Translations under genes and position numbers: made by a program
Assembly: GCA_963710205.1 (NCBI GenBank)
Contig: CAVPZG010000005.1
Location: forward strand, 1 to 64,000
DNA from: Pacificimonas sp963710205
GTDB taxonomy: Bacteria > Pseudomonadota > Alphaproteobacteria > Sphingomonadales > Sphingomonadaceae
Reading direction: 5' to 3'
Length of the DNA: 64,000 nt
In this document: one piece after another, positions 18,317 through 27,560 of the stretch
How positions within the stretch are numbered: the first letter of the stretch is position 1
Layout of the letters: every line of letters starts with the position of its first letter
Notes under the pieces: model-generated
Seen by the model: only the letters and a program-made list of their open reading frames with translations
What the model was told of the DNA's origin: nothing
The model's database searches: none

Positions 18317-18476
18317 GATCGCTCCCAAAAAAGTGTCTGGTCGCCAATCTAGGGCGTCCCGTCCCGTCCGTCACCTCGGCGCATGGAGAGGGTATCCGGC
18401 ATCTACGGGAGTCCCCGCATATCCGCCGCACCCGGCTTTGCTATTCTGACCGCAAAGTCAATCTGGAGTTGCAGTC

Positions 18477-20150
18477 ATGGCGCTTATCGAAGGTAGTGGC
18501 GGGCGGATCACAACGGTCGCGGCGGAGATTGCGCGGGATACCGCCAAGGATGTCGCCGCAAAGCCGGAGCCGGTCAACCAGGCGAATCTCGGTCCTCCGG
18601 CACCGGCGGGAAGAGGTCAGCCGGCACCGGCGCCAATCAGCGATCAGCAGGCTGACCAGATCGCATCCGATGTGCTGGATGCCGGCAGCCGCCGGTTTCT
18701 GAGCGATAATTATGATGTGCGTCTCGACGCATTCGCGGAAGCGGTTGAGGATCTGGATCCCGAGTCCGCAGCCAAGGTCTATGAGGCTGTGCTTGAACAG
18801 GATTCGGGCGCGTTCAACAGCTGGCTTTCCGCCTACCGCATTCAGGAGCGTGTCGATGCGGGCGATATAAGCGCCGATCAGCAGGCCGCGCTGGCCGACG
18901 GATTTATCGGCGCTTATAACGAGGGAGCGATCACGCAAAGTGACGCGAATGCGTTTCTCAATACATATGGCGCCAGCCAGTTTGCGCCGGCCATCCATCC
19001 CGAAAGCCACCAGCGCCCACTCGATTTTCTGGATGCGGCCAGTCCGGGCGCGGCGGCGGATGGTTTCCGCGAAGCCTATGTCGGCCAAATGTTCGAGGAT
19101 CAACTGGCCCGTCTCGACGGGTTTCCGCCGGACAGCCAGATGCTCGCTTATGGCATCACCATCCTGAACGGTTCGGGCGATGCGGGCGCAGTTGCGGATC
19201 TTTACGGTTCGCTGAACGATACCGATCAGCAGGCGGTTCTTCAGGGGCTGTCTGAAAGCGGCATCGGCTATATCAACAGTGACGTCGATGATCCGCTAGC
19301 CACCGTCATCAATGCTGTCGCCGAAACGCAGGGCTCGTCTAGCGCCGACGCCGTCGAGATCGCCCGGTTCGCCGCGACCGCCGAACAGGATCTGTTCTAT
19401 GATTATGGCGGTAACGGCTATCAGGATCCCTTGCGCCAGCGCGCGGACGCGCTTGGCAACCTGCTGTCGTCGTCGCACGGCGAAGCCATTCTGGATGAAT
19501 TTTCCGTCCATAACACCGACATTATCGAGGGATCGAGCGACAACCGCACCTATGCCGACCAGAATGTCGAACAGCTGGGCAATCTGCTGAGACTGACCGC
19601 GTTCGATACGGAAAATGCGCATCAGGAAGCAGCCATGTCGGCAGTCACCGACTATGCCGGTGAGCAGTTCGATGCCGCCAACAGCGGAACCGGCGACGCC
19701 GAGCGGGAGGCGCTGGGGCGTCTTTCCGTGATCGGCACGGCAGGTATCGAGGCGGCGCAGCAGGCCATCGATAACCGCGATCAGGCAGAGGCGGCATCGC
19801 GCGCGTTTGTCGGTTTCGTCGTTGATGTCGGCCTTGCCGCCGTTCCTGGCGGCCTGAGCGGCTTTGCTGCGAAGCAGGCCGTCGCCAACCTGTTCGGGAG
19901 CCAGAGTGACGCTGTGACGCGCGCGCTGGAAGGCGTGACGGGCGCGATCTTCAGACCCGGCACGACGCAACTGACGGATGCGGCCAAGGATGCCATCGCC
20001 AATGAGCTGGGCAGCGGCACTGATGGCATCATCGGCCTTCAGCAGGCGTCGAACCTCTTGAAGAACGTCGTTGTTGACGGCCTTGCCGATGGCACCAACC
20101 AGTCCGTTGTCGAAAACCGGATCGATTCCCTGGCCGGTGATCTGCAGTAG
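18477..20150 (+). CDS. Large cysteine-free helical protein of unknown function
   Basis: This is a 557-residue protein I do not recognise. It has no Cys, is rich in Ala, Asp, Gln and Ser and looks acidic. A Pro-rich linker (about 40-55) follows a short N-terminal segment. Residues about 56-440 read as many amphipathic helices. Residues about 442-470 (FVGFVVDVGLAAVPGGLSGFA) are a hydrophobic stretch like those preceding toxin domains or acting as membrane insertion segments. A further about 90 residues of soluble helix follow. There is no signal peptide. GGAG 8 bases before ATG 18477 gives a good ribosome site. Lack of Cys and a Sec signal would suit a protein exported by another route, but that is inference. 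It stands alone between divergent and same-strand unrelated genes. Confidence 0.75.
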   Translation: MALIEGSGGRITTVAAEIARDTAKDVAAKPEPVNQANLGPPAPAGRGQPAPAPISDQQADQIASDVLDAGSRRFLSDNYDVRLDAFAEAVEDLDPESAAKVYEAVLEQDSGAFNSWLSAYRIQERVDAGDISADQQAALADGFIGAYNEGAITQSDANAFLNTYGASQFAPAIHPESHQRPLDFLDAASPGAAADGFREAYVGQMFEDQLARLDGFPPDSQMLAYGITILNGSGDAGAVADLYGSLNDTDQQAVLQGLSESGIGYINSDVDDPLATVINAVAETQGSSSADAVEIARFAATAEQDLFYDYGGNGYQDPLRQRADALGNLLSSSHGEAILDEFSVHNTDIIEGSSDNRTYADQNVEQLGNLLRLTAFDTENAHQEAAMSAVTDYAGEQFDAANSGTGDAEREALGRLSVIGTAGIEAAQQAIDNRDQAEAASRAFVGFVVDVGLAAVPGGLSGFAAKQAVANLFGSQSDAVTRALEGVTGAIFRPGTTQLTDAAKDAIANELGSGTDGIIGLQQASNLLKNVVVDGLADGTNQSVVENRIDSLAGDLQ

Positions 20151-20229
20151 GTCGAATAGGCAATGAATTCAGCCCAGTCGCACATCATCAGGTTGCGTCC
20201 CGGCTGAGCCTTTGCCAGTGTCCCCGCCC

Positions 20230-22563
20230 ATGCGGGAGAAGGAACTGAGACTGGCGCTGGTCTGCTATGGCGGGATCAGTCTGGCCGTTTACATGCACGG
20301 CATTACGCGGGAAGTGTGGAAGCTGCTGCGTGCATCGCGCGCGCTGGCGGCGGCGGAAGCGCGGCCCGCTGACGATACCGAGGCGGTCTATTATGACCTT
20401 CTGTCCCGCGTGCACGAGCATGTCCGGCTGCGCGTCATCGCCGACATCATCGCAGGCGCATCGGCAGGCGGCATCAATGGGGTTTTTCTGGCCGAGGCGA
20501 TTTCGTCCGGACGTTCTCTCGATCCGCTGGTCGACCTGTGGCTGGACAAGGCGGATGTCGATGAACTGCTGGACGAGGAGGCGAAGCGCGGCACGAGGAT
20601 GACGAAAATCCTGTCGAAGCCTTTGCTGCTTTATCTGCGCCGCAGCCGCAGCGCGGATTTCATCGACGAGATTGTCGAGGCGGACGTGAAGGCCGAAGTC
20701 GAGGAGAAGCTGTCGCTGTTCGTGCGCTCGCGCTGGTTCAGCCCGCCCTTTTCCGGATCGACGTTCACGGGGTTCCTGCTGGATGCGCTGGAGGCGATCG
20801 AGGCCAGTCCGAAGGGGCCGGCGCTGCTGCCGGACGGGCAGCCACTGGACCTGTTCGTGACTGTTACGGATTTCCATGGTCATCCCGAGCGGCTGCGGTT
20901 GCACAGCCCGAAGCACATTACCGAAACCGAGCACCGGAAGATCATTTCCTTTCGCGATAACGGCGCGCGCGGCCGCGACCGCAGTATTTCCGACATTCCC
21001 AGCCTTGCCTTCGCAGCGCGCGCCACGGCGAGTTTCCCGGGTGCCTTCCCGCCCTTCAGGACACGGGAAATGGACGGCGTCCTGAAGGCGCGCGGTGGGA
21101 AATGGGACGGGCGCGAGGCCTTTCTCAAACATGTTTTCCCGCACCGCGCCGAAGCGGACATACGCGAAACCGCACCGCTGCTAGACGGGTCGATCCTGAA
21201 CAACGCACCGTTTCGGCCTGCGATTGCCGCGCTGAGGAACCGTCCCGCGCACCGGGAGGTCGACCGGCGGTTCGTTTACATCGATCCGAAACCAGGAATT
21301 CGCTCCATCGGCGGCAAGGACAGGGAAGGCGGTGCGGAATCGCCCGGATTTTTCACGACGATCCTGCGCTCACTCAGCGACATCCCGCGTGAGCAGCCGA
21401 TCCGCGACGATCTGGAGGCCCTGCAGGGTTTTTCCCGCCGCGTTCGGCGGATGCGGCATGTGCTGCAGGGCATTGGCAATTCGACGGACAGCGAGATCGT
21501 CGCGGCGCTGGGCGCCCGAACGCTGGCGGCCAGACCGACGCCCGCCAAGCTGAAGGCGCTGCGCGACCAGGCCAATGCAGCGGCGGTGGGACGGGCGGGC
21601 TATGCCTATCCCGGCTATGCCCATCTGAAACTGGCGGAAATCGTCGAGACGATGGCAATGACCCTGGCCGATTTGGGCGGTCATCATGACCCGGGTCCTG
21701 TGGAAGATGTCAGGAAGGCCCTGTGGCGCTGGGTCAGGCGGGAGGGCATCGACGAAATCACGCGCACGGTAAAACCGAAGCTGGCGGCGCGCGACGATTA
21801 TGTCCGCTTTCTGCGCGCCTATGATCTTGGCTTTCGCACACGCCGCGTCCGTTATGTCATTCGGCAGCTGAGTGCGTTCGAGACGGGGGAGGATGCCGGA
21901 CTGACCAGGTCCGTGGAGCGGGCGAAGGCGGTCATGTACGATGTTCAGGCACCCTTCCTGGACCGGCGCAATCGCACCTTTTTCAGGGACCGGGTCAGGG
22001 GACTGGCGGCGAAGTTGCTGGCCGATCCGGGCGCGGCCATCGCGGCCTATGGCGACGCTATGGAACTGACACAGTGTGACGAGACCGCCGACGCGGCCTT
22101 TTCGGCGCTGCTCAAGGACGGGGATATGCCGCTGGCCGTTCGGCGTGTCCTGATGCAGTCCTGGCTCGGCTTTTCCTTTTTCGACATTGCGACGTTCCCG
22201 ATGCTGCAGGGCGAGGGGCTGGATGAATATGACGAGATCAAGGTTGACCGGATCTCGCCGAATGACGCGCTCAGCATCCGCGACGGCGGCGCGGAGGCCA
22301 CGCTGAAGGGCATCAGGTTCAACAGCTTTGGCGCGTTCTTCAGCCGGGCCTACCGGGAAAACGACTATCTGTGGGGGCGGCTGCACGGCGCGGACCGGCT
22401 GATCGATATCGTGCTGTCGACCTTGCCGAAGGAAAGCGCCTTGTCGCCGGATGAGACCGGCGCCTTCAAGCGGCAGGCCTCCCTGGCGGTCCTCGACGCT
22501 GAAGAGGCGCGGCTGACGAAGGTCGGCGATCTGATGGCGGATATTCGCCGCGAGCTAGGCTGA
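20230..22563 (+). CDS. Patatin-like phospholipase, DUF3376-type
   Basis: This large patatin-family protein (777 residues from ATG 20230) has the oxyanion region LVCYGGISLAVYMHG near the start. The nucleophile elbow GASAGG has Ser78, and the catalytic Asp is Asp319 in LLDGSILNNAPF, forming the Ser-Asp dyad. The long C-terminal region (about 400-777) matches the extended DUF3376 type of patatin-like proteins rather than short patatins. The expected activity is lipid acyl hydrolysis. The natural lipid is unknown. There is no signal peptide. A TTG at 20212 and a GTG at 20218 are also in frame, and no start has a clear Shine-Dalgarno sequence. The 3' end overlaps the convergent DUF1801 gene by 9 bases. 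Confidence 0.85.
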   Translation: MREKELRLALVCYGGISLAVYMHGITREVWKLLRASRALAAAEARPADDTEAVYYDLLSRVHEHVRLRVIADIIAGASAGGINGVFLAEAISSGRSLDPLVDLWLDKADVDELLDEEAKRGTRMTKILSKPLLLYLRRSRSADFIDEIVEADVKAEVEEKLSLFVRSRWFSPPFSGSTFTGFLLDALEAIEASPKGPALLPDGQPLDLFVTVTDFHGHPERLRLHSPKHITETEHRKIISFRDNGARGRDRSISDIPSLAFAARATASFPGAFPPFRTREMDGVLKARGGKWDGREAFLKHVFPHRAEADIRETAPLLDGSILNNAPFRPAIAALRNRPAHREVDRRFVYIDPKPGIRSIGGKDREGGAESPGFFTTILRSLSDIPREQPIRDDLEALQGFSRRVRRMRHVLQGIGNSTDSEIVAALGARTLAARPTPAKLKALRDQANAAAVGRAGYAYPGYAHLKLAEIVETMAMTLADLGGHHDPGPVEDVRKALWRWVRREGIDEITRTVKPKLAARDDYVRFLRAYDLGFRTRRVRYVIRQLSAFETGEDAGLTRSVERAKAVMYDVQAPFLDRRNRTFFRDRVRGLAAKLLADPGAAIAAYGDAMELTQCDETADAAFSALLKDGDMPLAVRRVLMQSWLGFSFFDIATFPMLQGEGLDEYDEIKVDRISPNDALSIRDGGAEATLKGIRFNSFGAFFSRAYRENDYLWGRLHGADRLIDIVLSTLPKESALSPDETGAFKRQASLAVLDAEEARLTKVGDLMADIRRELG

Positions 22564-22971
22564 GGTTGCCTGCCAGCTTGTCCGGACCATCTCCTCCAGC
22601 ACGGCTTCGTCGATGTCGGCCAGCTTGTTGATGTAGAGGCAGCCCGCGCCGCGTTTGTATTTGCCGAGGCGGGCCAGCGCGTCCGCCTGCTCATCGAGGC
22701 CGCAGCCTATCAGGTAAATGCTGTGCCGTGCCTTTCGTGTGGCGAAACCGACGCGAAAGAAGTCGCCCTCGCGGCCGCTGTCATACCTGTAGTGCGAGTC
22801 GCCATAACCAATGATCCCGCCGTTCCAGACGACCGGATCGGTTCCGGTCGCGCGTTGAAACAGGGCCAGCAGGCGCTCGGCATCGGCGCGCTTTCCTTCA
22901 TGGTCGATGGCCGCGATCAGGTCGGCTGCCGACTGTTGCACCGGTATCGTCTTCAGCTTTGCCTGCGCCAT
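22555..22971 (-). CDS. DUF1801 (YdhG-like) protein
   Basis: This 138-residue protein has the DUF1801 hallmarks: ERLLALFQRATG, then VVWNGGIIGYGDSHYRYDSGREGD, FRVGFATRKARHSIYLIG, and a tail with LGKYKRGAGCLYINKLADID. The family has a small alpha/beta fold with no established biochemical activity. ATG 22971 has GGAGGG 5 bases upstream, a strong ribosome site. Much longer in-frame openings upstream run antisense through ribBA and are not used. The gene is divergent from ribBA and overlaps the patatin 3' end. Confidence 0.87.
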   Translation of the reverse strand: MAQAKLKTIPVQQSAADLIAAIDHEGKRADAERLLALFQRATGTDPVVWNGGIIGYGDSHYRYDSGREGDFFRVGFATRKARHSIYLIGCGLDEQADALARLGKYKRGAGCLYINKLADIDEAVLEEMVRTSWQATSA

Positions 22972-23056
22972 TTCGCCCTCCTCGTGGGTTTGACGGGAAG
23001 ACACTGCACCCAGGGATGGGCTATGGGCAAGAGCAAGCGAAAGGTGCGAATCCAAC

Positions 23057-24229
23057 ATGAATGATCCCAAGGTCGTCTCCATCCAGTCCGAACTGAAGCC
23101 CGCGATGAAGGGCGCGCAGCCAGCGCATCCGGCGCTGTCGTCCATCGACGAGATCATCGAGGAGGCGCGCAACGGGCGCATGTTCATTCTGGTCGATGAC
23201 GAGGACCGTGAGAATGAGGGCGACCTCGTCATTCCCGCGCAGATGGCGACGCCCGATGCGATTGCCTTCATGGCCAAGAACGGTCGCGGGCTCGTGTGCC
23301 TGGCGCTGACGAGGCAGCGGGTCGAGGAACTGGGCCTGAAGGCGATGACGCCGCGCAACGAAACACCGCTCGAAACAGCGTTCACCGTTTCCATTGAGGC
23401 GAAGGAAGGCATTACAACAGGCATAAGCGCGCATGACCGCGCGCGCACCGTGTCGGTTGCCATCGACCCGCGCAATGGACCGGATTCCATCTGCTCGCCA
23501 GGGCATGTGTTTCCGCTGGCGGCGCGCGATGGCGGGACGCTGGTCAGGGCGGGCCATACCGAGGCGGCGGTCGATATCTCGCGGCTCGCGGGCCTGATCC
23601 CGGCAGGTGTCATCTGCGAAATCATGAAGGACGATGGCACGATGGCGCGCCTCGATGACCTGATTTCCTTCGCGCAGCTTCATGGCATGAAGGTCGGAAC
23701 GATCCGCGACCTGATCGCCTATCGGCGCAAGCATGACAGTTTCGTGCGGCAGGTGGCCGAGGAGCCGTTCGAAAGCGAGTGGGGTGGGCGCTGGCGCGCG
23801 ATCCGCTTTCAGGACACGATTTCAGGCATCGACAAGCTGGCGCTGGTCAAGGGCGATCCGGGTGCGGAAGGGGCTGTCCCGCTGATCCGGATGCACCATT
23901 TCAACCTGTTCGATGATGCCTTCGCGCACAAGACGGAGCGGTCCGGGCAGGTCGAGAAGTCCATGAAAATGATCGCCGAGGCTGGGACAGGGGCGATCGT
24001 TCTTATCAACCGTCCCGGATCACGGCCCATCGAGACGAGCATGCGCGCGATACAGCCGCGCAAGCCTGACAGCGACGGCGAGGTTGAAATCCGCGATTAC
24101 GGGATCGGCGCGCAGATACTGGCGCTGCTGGGCGTCCATGACATGGTGCTGCTGACCAATTCGAAGCAGAGCCTGGTTGGACTGAGCGCCTACGGCCTCA
24201 ATATCGTCGAACAGCGGGCCATAAGCTGA
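23057..24229 (+). CDS. ribB: RibBA-type protein: DHBP synthase with degenerate GTP cyclohydrolase II domain
   Basis: Residues about 28-220 are 3,4-dihydroxy-2-butanone-4-phosphate synthase: DDEDRENEGDL (47-57), the TGISAHDRA stretch, and GHVFPL...RAGHTEA. This half makes the four-carbon riboflavin precursor from ribulose 5-phosphate. The C-terminal half is built like GTP cyclohydrolase II (RMHHFNLFDDAF..., TNSKQSLVGLSAYGLNIVEQ). It has no Cys-x10-Cys-x-Cys zinc site where one is required, so I expect no GTP cyclohydrolase activity. A separate RibA is predicted elsewhere in the genome. The length, 390 residues, is normal for the fused form. The gene stands alone and is divergent from DUF1801. 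Confidence 0.9.
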   Translation: MNDPKVVSIQSELKPAMKGAQPAHPALSSIDEIIEEARNGRMFILVDDEDRENEGDLVIPAQMATPDAIAFMAKNGRGLVCLALTRQRVEELGLKAMTPRNETPLETAFTVSIEAKEGITTGISAHDRARTVSVAIDPRNGPDSICSPGHVFPLAARDGGTLVRAGHTEAAVDISRLAGLIPAGVICEIMKDDGTMARLDDLISFAQLHGMKVGTIRDLIAYRRKHDSFVRQVAEEPFESEWGGRWRAIRFQDTISGIDKLALVKGDPGAEGAVPLIRMHHFNLFDDAFAHKTERSGQVEKSMKMIAEAGTGAIVLINRPGSRPIETSMRAIQPRKPDSDGEVEIRDYGIGAQILALLGVHDMVLLTNSKQSLVGLSAYGLNIVEQRAIS

Positions 24230-24343
24230 ACCAGCGCGAGTGTCGGGAAATTTTACAATTTCGTATCCGTAACAAATAGTCCGATTTTCTTGATATAGAT
24301 TAAGTTATTGCAGAATATATATATTTTCCAATCGTCACAAAAG

Positions 24344-24359
24344 TGGCACGTCTATTGCT
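24344..24359 (+). promoter_or_regulatory. Sigma-54 (RpoN) promoter for the PEP-CTERM gene
   Basis: TGGCACGTCTATTGCT matches the -24/-12 consensus, with the GG (24345-24346) and GC (24357-24358) separated by exactly 10 bases. An AT-rich stretch (about 24250-24340) lies upstream, suitable for bending or activator binding. It is 61 bases before the PEP-CTERM start. Sigma-54 boxes in front of PEP-CTERM genes, with the PrsK/PrsR two-component pair, are known in exosortase-bearing bacteria. Confidence 0.85.
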
Positions 24360-24419
24360 TGTCCCCTGGCAGAGTATATGCGTTCAACGAAACCCGTATC
24401 TCACCAAAAGGGGGATAAT

Positions 24420-25425
24420 ATGACCAGGAAATTTCTACTCGCCGCGGCAACTGCCGCGCTTCTGCCCGCAGCTGCCCAGGCAGGTGCGATCATCGACAAT
24501 GGCCTCATTCAGATGGGCGTCAACGATCTCGGCAACCTAAACTTCGGCACGGCAGATGCCAGCCCGTCGGGCGTGACAACTGTCGGTCTGCGCTACCTTG
24601 CCGCGCCCTTCTCGAATTATGAATCCACCGCGCAGGGTTGCGAATGCGAAGGCTGGGGTGTCGCCGATGCCGGATCCGGGCTGACTGGCTATGCGAATGA
24701 CGCTATCGGGACCGCCGGTCTGTCGCTTGACAGCTTTACGGTCGCCGGTGCCGGTGCCGATGGTGACTCAACGGGCGCTTCTGCAATTTCGATTGCATCG
24801 CTTTCCGCTGGTTCGCAGGCGCTCAGCGTGACGCACAGCTTCGCGCCCACATCCTCGATCAACCTTTACGGCGTGACCGTTACGATCACGAACACGGGCA
24901 CGGATGCCATTACTGACCTCCGCTATCGCCGTACGTTCGACTGGGACGTCGATAATACGCCGTTTGACGAGTATGTGACCATCGGCGGTACCGCCGGTGC
25001 AAGTGCTGTCATCGGTGCGGTCAACAACGGCTTCTGTGACAGCAATGCGCTGACCAGTTGCGACCCGCTTCTCGCGGGCGGCAGCGGCGACTTCACTGAC
25101 CTCGGTCCGTCCGATCATGGTGCGAATTTCGACTTCGCATTTCGGTACGCTTCTGGCCGGTGAAACCTACGAATTCGAGATTTTCTATGGCGCCGCGCTG
25201 TCGGAAGTCGAGGCTTTGGCGGCTCTTGGTGATGTTGGGGCGGAAGTCTACTCCTTCGGCCAAGCTTCCAATAATATCGATGGTTCCAACGGCGTGACCT
25301 TCATCTTCGGCTTTGCCGGCGTGGGTGGTACGGTCGTTGGTGAAGTGCCGGAGCCTGCGGCTCTTGGCCTTCTCGGCCTCGGCCTTGGCGGTCTGGTAGC
25401 TGCCCGTCGCCGCCGCCGCGCTTAA
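24420..25425 (+). pseudogene. PEP-CTERM sorted secreted protein, interrupted by a one-base frameshift
   Basis: ATG 24420 follows AGGGGG at a 5-base distance and starts a signal peptide (MTRKFLLAAATAALLPAAAQA). The exported part is Gly/Ala/Thr-rich and beta-like, with a few Cys. Frame 1 ends at 25163. The other frame continues with GTLLAGETYEFEIFYG to a classic sorting tail: VPEPAALGLLGLGLGG, then AARRRRRA, ending at 25425. Removing one T from TTT at 25140-25142 joins them into 334 residues. The tail is the substrate of an exosortase, which cleaves at PEP and passes the protein to the envelope or matrix. No exosortase is in the window. It is either a sequence error or a true break that would leave the protein unsorted. 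Confidence 0.85.
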
Positions 25426-25451
25426 CCCGCGAACCGAACACGCAAGTGAGA

Positions 25452-25484
25452 GGGGTCGTGCCAGAGATGGCGCGGCCCCTTTTT
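25452..25484 (+). terminator. Rho-independent terminator after the PEP-CTERM gene
   Basis: GGGGTCGTGCCA (25452-25463) pairs with TGGCGCGGCCCC (25468-25479), two G-T pairs included. The loop is GAGA and five T follow (25480-25484). It lies 27 bases after the stop. Confidence 0.92.
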
Positions 25485-25556
25485 CGCAGGGGTTGATGCA
25501 GGTTGCATGAATGTTATTGTCACGGCGTCTCAATCAGAAAAGAGGGAGAGAGCGAT

Positions 25557-25730
25557 ATGCACAAATTCGAAATCTATACAGACAAGGCCGGTGAGCACCG
25601 CGTGCGCTTCAAATATAACAGCGAGACGATCTTTTCGACCGAAGGCTATAGCAGCCGTTCTGGCGCCAAGCGCGCCATCGAATCCATTCAGAAACATGTC
25701 AGCGGTGCGGAAACGGTCGAACTGGACTGA
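25557..25730 (+). CDS. YegP-like DUF1508 protein
   Basis: This 57-residue single-unit DUF1508 protein starts MHKFEIYTDKAGEHRVRFKY, followed by FSTEGYSSRSGAKRAIESIQKH. E. coli YegP has two such units, while single-unit forms are common in other bacteria. The family forms a small beta-beta-alpha unit and has no firmly established function. ATG 25557 is supported by GGGAG 8 bases upstream. The in-frame ATG at 25503 adds a Cys/His-rich stretch not found in the family. Confidence 0.85.
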   Translation: MHKFEIYTDKAGEHRVRFKYNSETIFSTEGYSSRSGAKRAIESIQKHVSGAETVELD

Positions 25731-25816
25731 CGCCTTCGCACACTAAGATTGACTAGCTTGTCCGTGGCCCGCGCCGCTCCTAGTTTCCAGATATGGAAAT
25801 GGGAGAGGTGCGGGCC

Positions 25817-27322
25817 ATGTCGCATAAAGAACTGAATTCGGTAGATGTCCTGATCGTCGGGGCCGGGCTCTCGGGCATTGGCGCGGCGGTGCATTTGCAG
25901 CGCGATTGTCCGGATCTCAGCTATGCCATCGTCGAGGCACGGGAGGCGATTGGCGGCACATGGGACCTGTTCCGCTATCCCGGTATTCGCAGCGATAGCG
26001 ACATGCATACGCTGGGTTACATGTTCAAACCATGGACACAGGCGAAAGCCATTGCCGACGGGCCGTCTATCCGTGAGTATGTCAACGAAACCGCAGATGA
26101 ATATGGCATTCGTCAGCATATCCGTTTTCAGACAAAGGTCATTCACGCCGACTGGTCGAGCGAGACGGCGCGCTGGACCGTGACGGTCGAGCGGGATGGC
26201 GTGCGGTCGACCGTCGACTGCGGCTTCCTGTTCATGAACAGCGGCTATTATAATTACGATCAGGGCTATCGGCCCGATTTTCCGGGCGAGGAAAACTTTG
26301 GAGGGCGCTTCGTCCACCCGCAGCACTGGCCTGAAGATCTGGATTACAAGGACAAGCGTGTCGTCATCATTGGGTCTGGCGCGACGGCAGTAACGCTGGT
26401 GCCCGAAATGGCGAAGCAGGCAGCGCACGTGACCATGTTGCAGCGCAGCCCAACCTGGGTGGTTTCGCGTCCCGCCGAGGACGCGATCGCCAATTTCATG
26501 CGGCGTTATCTGGGCGAAAACATCGCCTATAAGTTTACCAGGCTGAAGAATGTCTGGATGCAGCACGTATTTTTCACCAAAGCGCGCAAGAATCCCGAGA
26601 AAATCGGCAAGAAATTGCTGGACGAGGCCCGCAAGGAGCTGGGACCGCATTACGACATCGATACGCATCTGACACCGCGCTACGGCCCGTGGGAGCAGCG
26701 GCTCTGTCTGATTCCCGATAATGACCTGTTCGAGGCGCTGAAGGACGGTTCGGCGGAGATCGTTACCGATCATATTCAAAGCTTCGACGAAACCGGCATC
26801 AGGCTGAAATCAGGAGAGCGGATCGATGCCGACATCGTCGTTACCGCAACCGGGCTCAACATGAAGATGCTGGGGGGCATAACCATGACGGTGGACGGCG
26901 CCGACATGAGCGCGGCGGAAACCTATGCCTATAAGGGCGTCATGTATTCCGGCATTCCGAACCTGGCGTCGACATTCGGATATTCGAACGCCAGCTGGAC
27001 CCTGAAGGCGGACATAACGGCAATCTACGTCTGCCGTCTGCTTAACCTGATGCGAGAGAAGGGCGTTGCCATCGCGGTGCCGGAGATGCCGCAGGGCAAT
27101 TACAAGGAAGCGCCGATATGGAACCTGACGTCGGGTTATTTCCAGCGCGCTTCACATTTGCTTCCAAAGGGGACGGACACCGCCCCCTGGCACCAGCCGC
27201 ACGACTATGTGCATGACCGGAAGGATTTGACAGAAGGCGCGATTGACGACGGCACGATGCGCTTCGCAAAACCAGGATACGTCGATTTGCCGCGAGAGGA
27301 ATTGGCAGTGGCGGCGGAATGA
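25817..27322 (+). CDS. Flavin-containing monooxygenase, Baeyer-Villiger type
   Basis: This 501-residue class B flavoprotein has the FAD Rossmann motif GAGLSG (15-20), the fingerprint FGGRFVHPQHW (161-171, consensus FxGxxxHxxxW) and a second NADPH-binding Rossmann motif GSGATA near 190. The pattern GGTWDLFRYPGIRSDSDMHTLGY is typical of ketone and steroid monooxygenases. The expected reaction inserts one O from O2 into a ketone or oxidises a soft nucleophile, using NADPH. ATG 25817 is used, with GAGGT 7 bases upstream. ATG 25793 adds eight residues. It stands alone. The substrate is unknown. Confidence 0.88.
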   Translation: MSHKELNSVDVLIVGAGLSGIGAAVHLQRDCPDLSYAIVEAREAIGGTWDLFRYPGIRSDSDMHTLGYMFKPWTQAKAIADGPSIREYVNETADEYGIRQHIRFQTKVIHADWSSETARWTVTVERDGVRSTVDCGFLFMNSGYYNYDQGYRPDFPGEENFGGRFVHPQHWPEDLDYKDKRVVIIGSGATAVTLVPEMAKQAAHVTMLQRSPTWVVSRPAEDAIANFMRRYLGENIAYKFTRLKNVWMQHVFFTKARKNPEKIGKKLLDEARKELGPHYDIDTHLTPRYGPWEQRLCLIPDNDLFEALKDGSAEIVTDHIQSFDETGIRLKSGERIDADIVVTATGLNMKMLGGITMTVDGADMSAAETYAYKGVMYSGIPNLASTFGYSNASWTLKADITAIYVCRLLNLMREKGVAIAVPEMPQGNYKEAPIWNLTSGYFQRASHLLPKGTDTAPWHQPHDYVHDRKDLTEGAIDDGTMRFAKPGYVDLPREELAVAAE

Positions 27323-27560
27323 CCGCGAAAACGTGCCGGCAGCGGGGCGATATAAGCCTATGGTAATCAGGTTATTCCCTGCATCTGTTAAACCAATTCC
27401 ATGACTAAGGCGGCGTTTCCTTTCCGCTGACGGAACAATCCATTCACGCGTACATTATTGATGTATGTAACAAGCGGATTTTCGATCTGGTAGTTTGCGT
27501 TGCGTGTCCCTCCCTTCAGCCGATGCGCCGTAATGCTCAGAATGGTGGGACGGGACGTAT

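Noticed and set aside
16451..18352. A 633-codon open frame antisense to the coniferyl aldehyde dehydrogenase and pirin genes
   Set aside because: It has no recognisable product and follows the codon shadow of a high-GC gene. The sense genes have complete family motifs.
22972..23640. A long N-terminal extension of the DUF1801 gene running antisense through ribBA
   Set aside because: ATG 22971 has a strong ribosome site and the family begins there. The extension is only the ribBA shadow.
27488..27504. A sigma-54-like box (TGG...TTGC) before the second PEP-CTERM-like gene
   Set aside because: The GG-GC spacing is 11, not 10, which normally abolishes RpoN recognition. It is worth revisiting only if the base count here is wrong.
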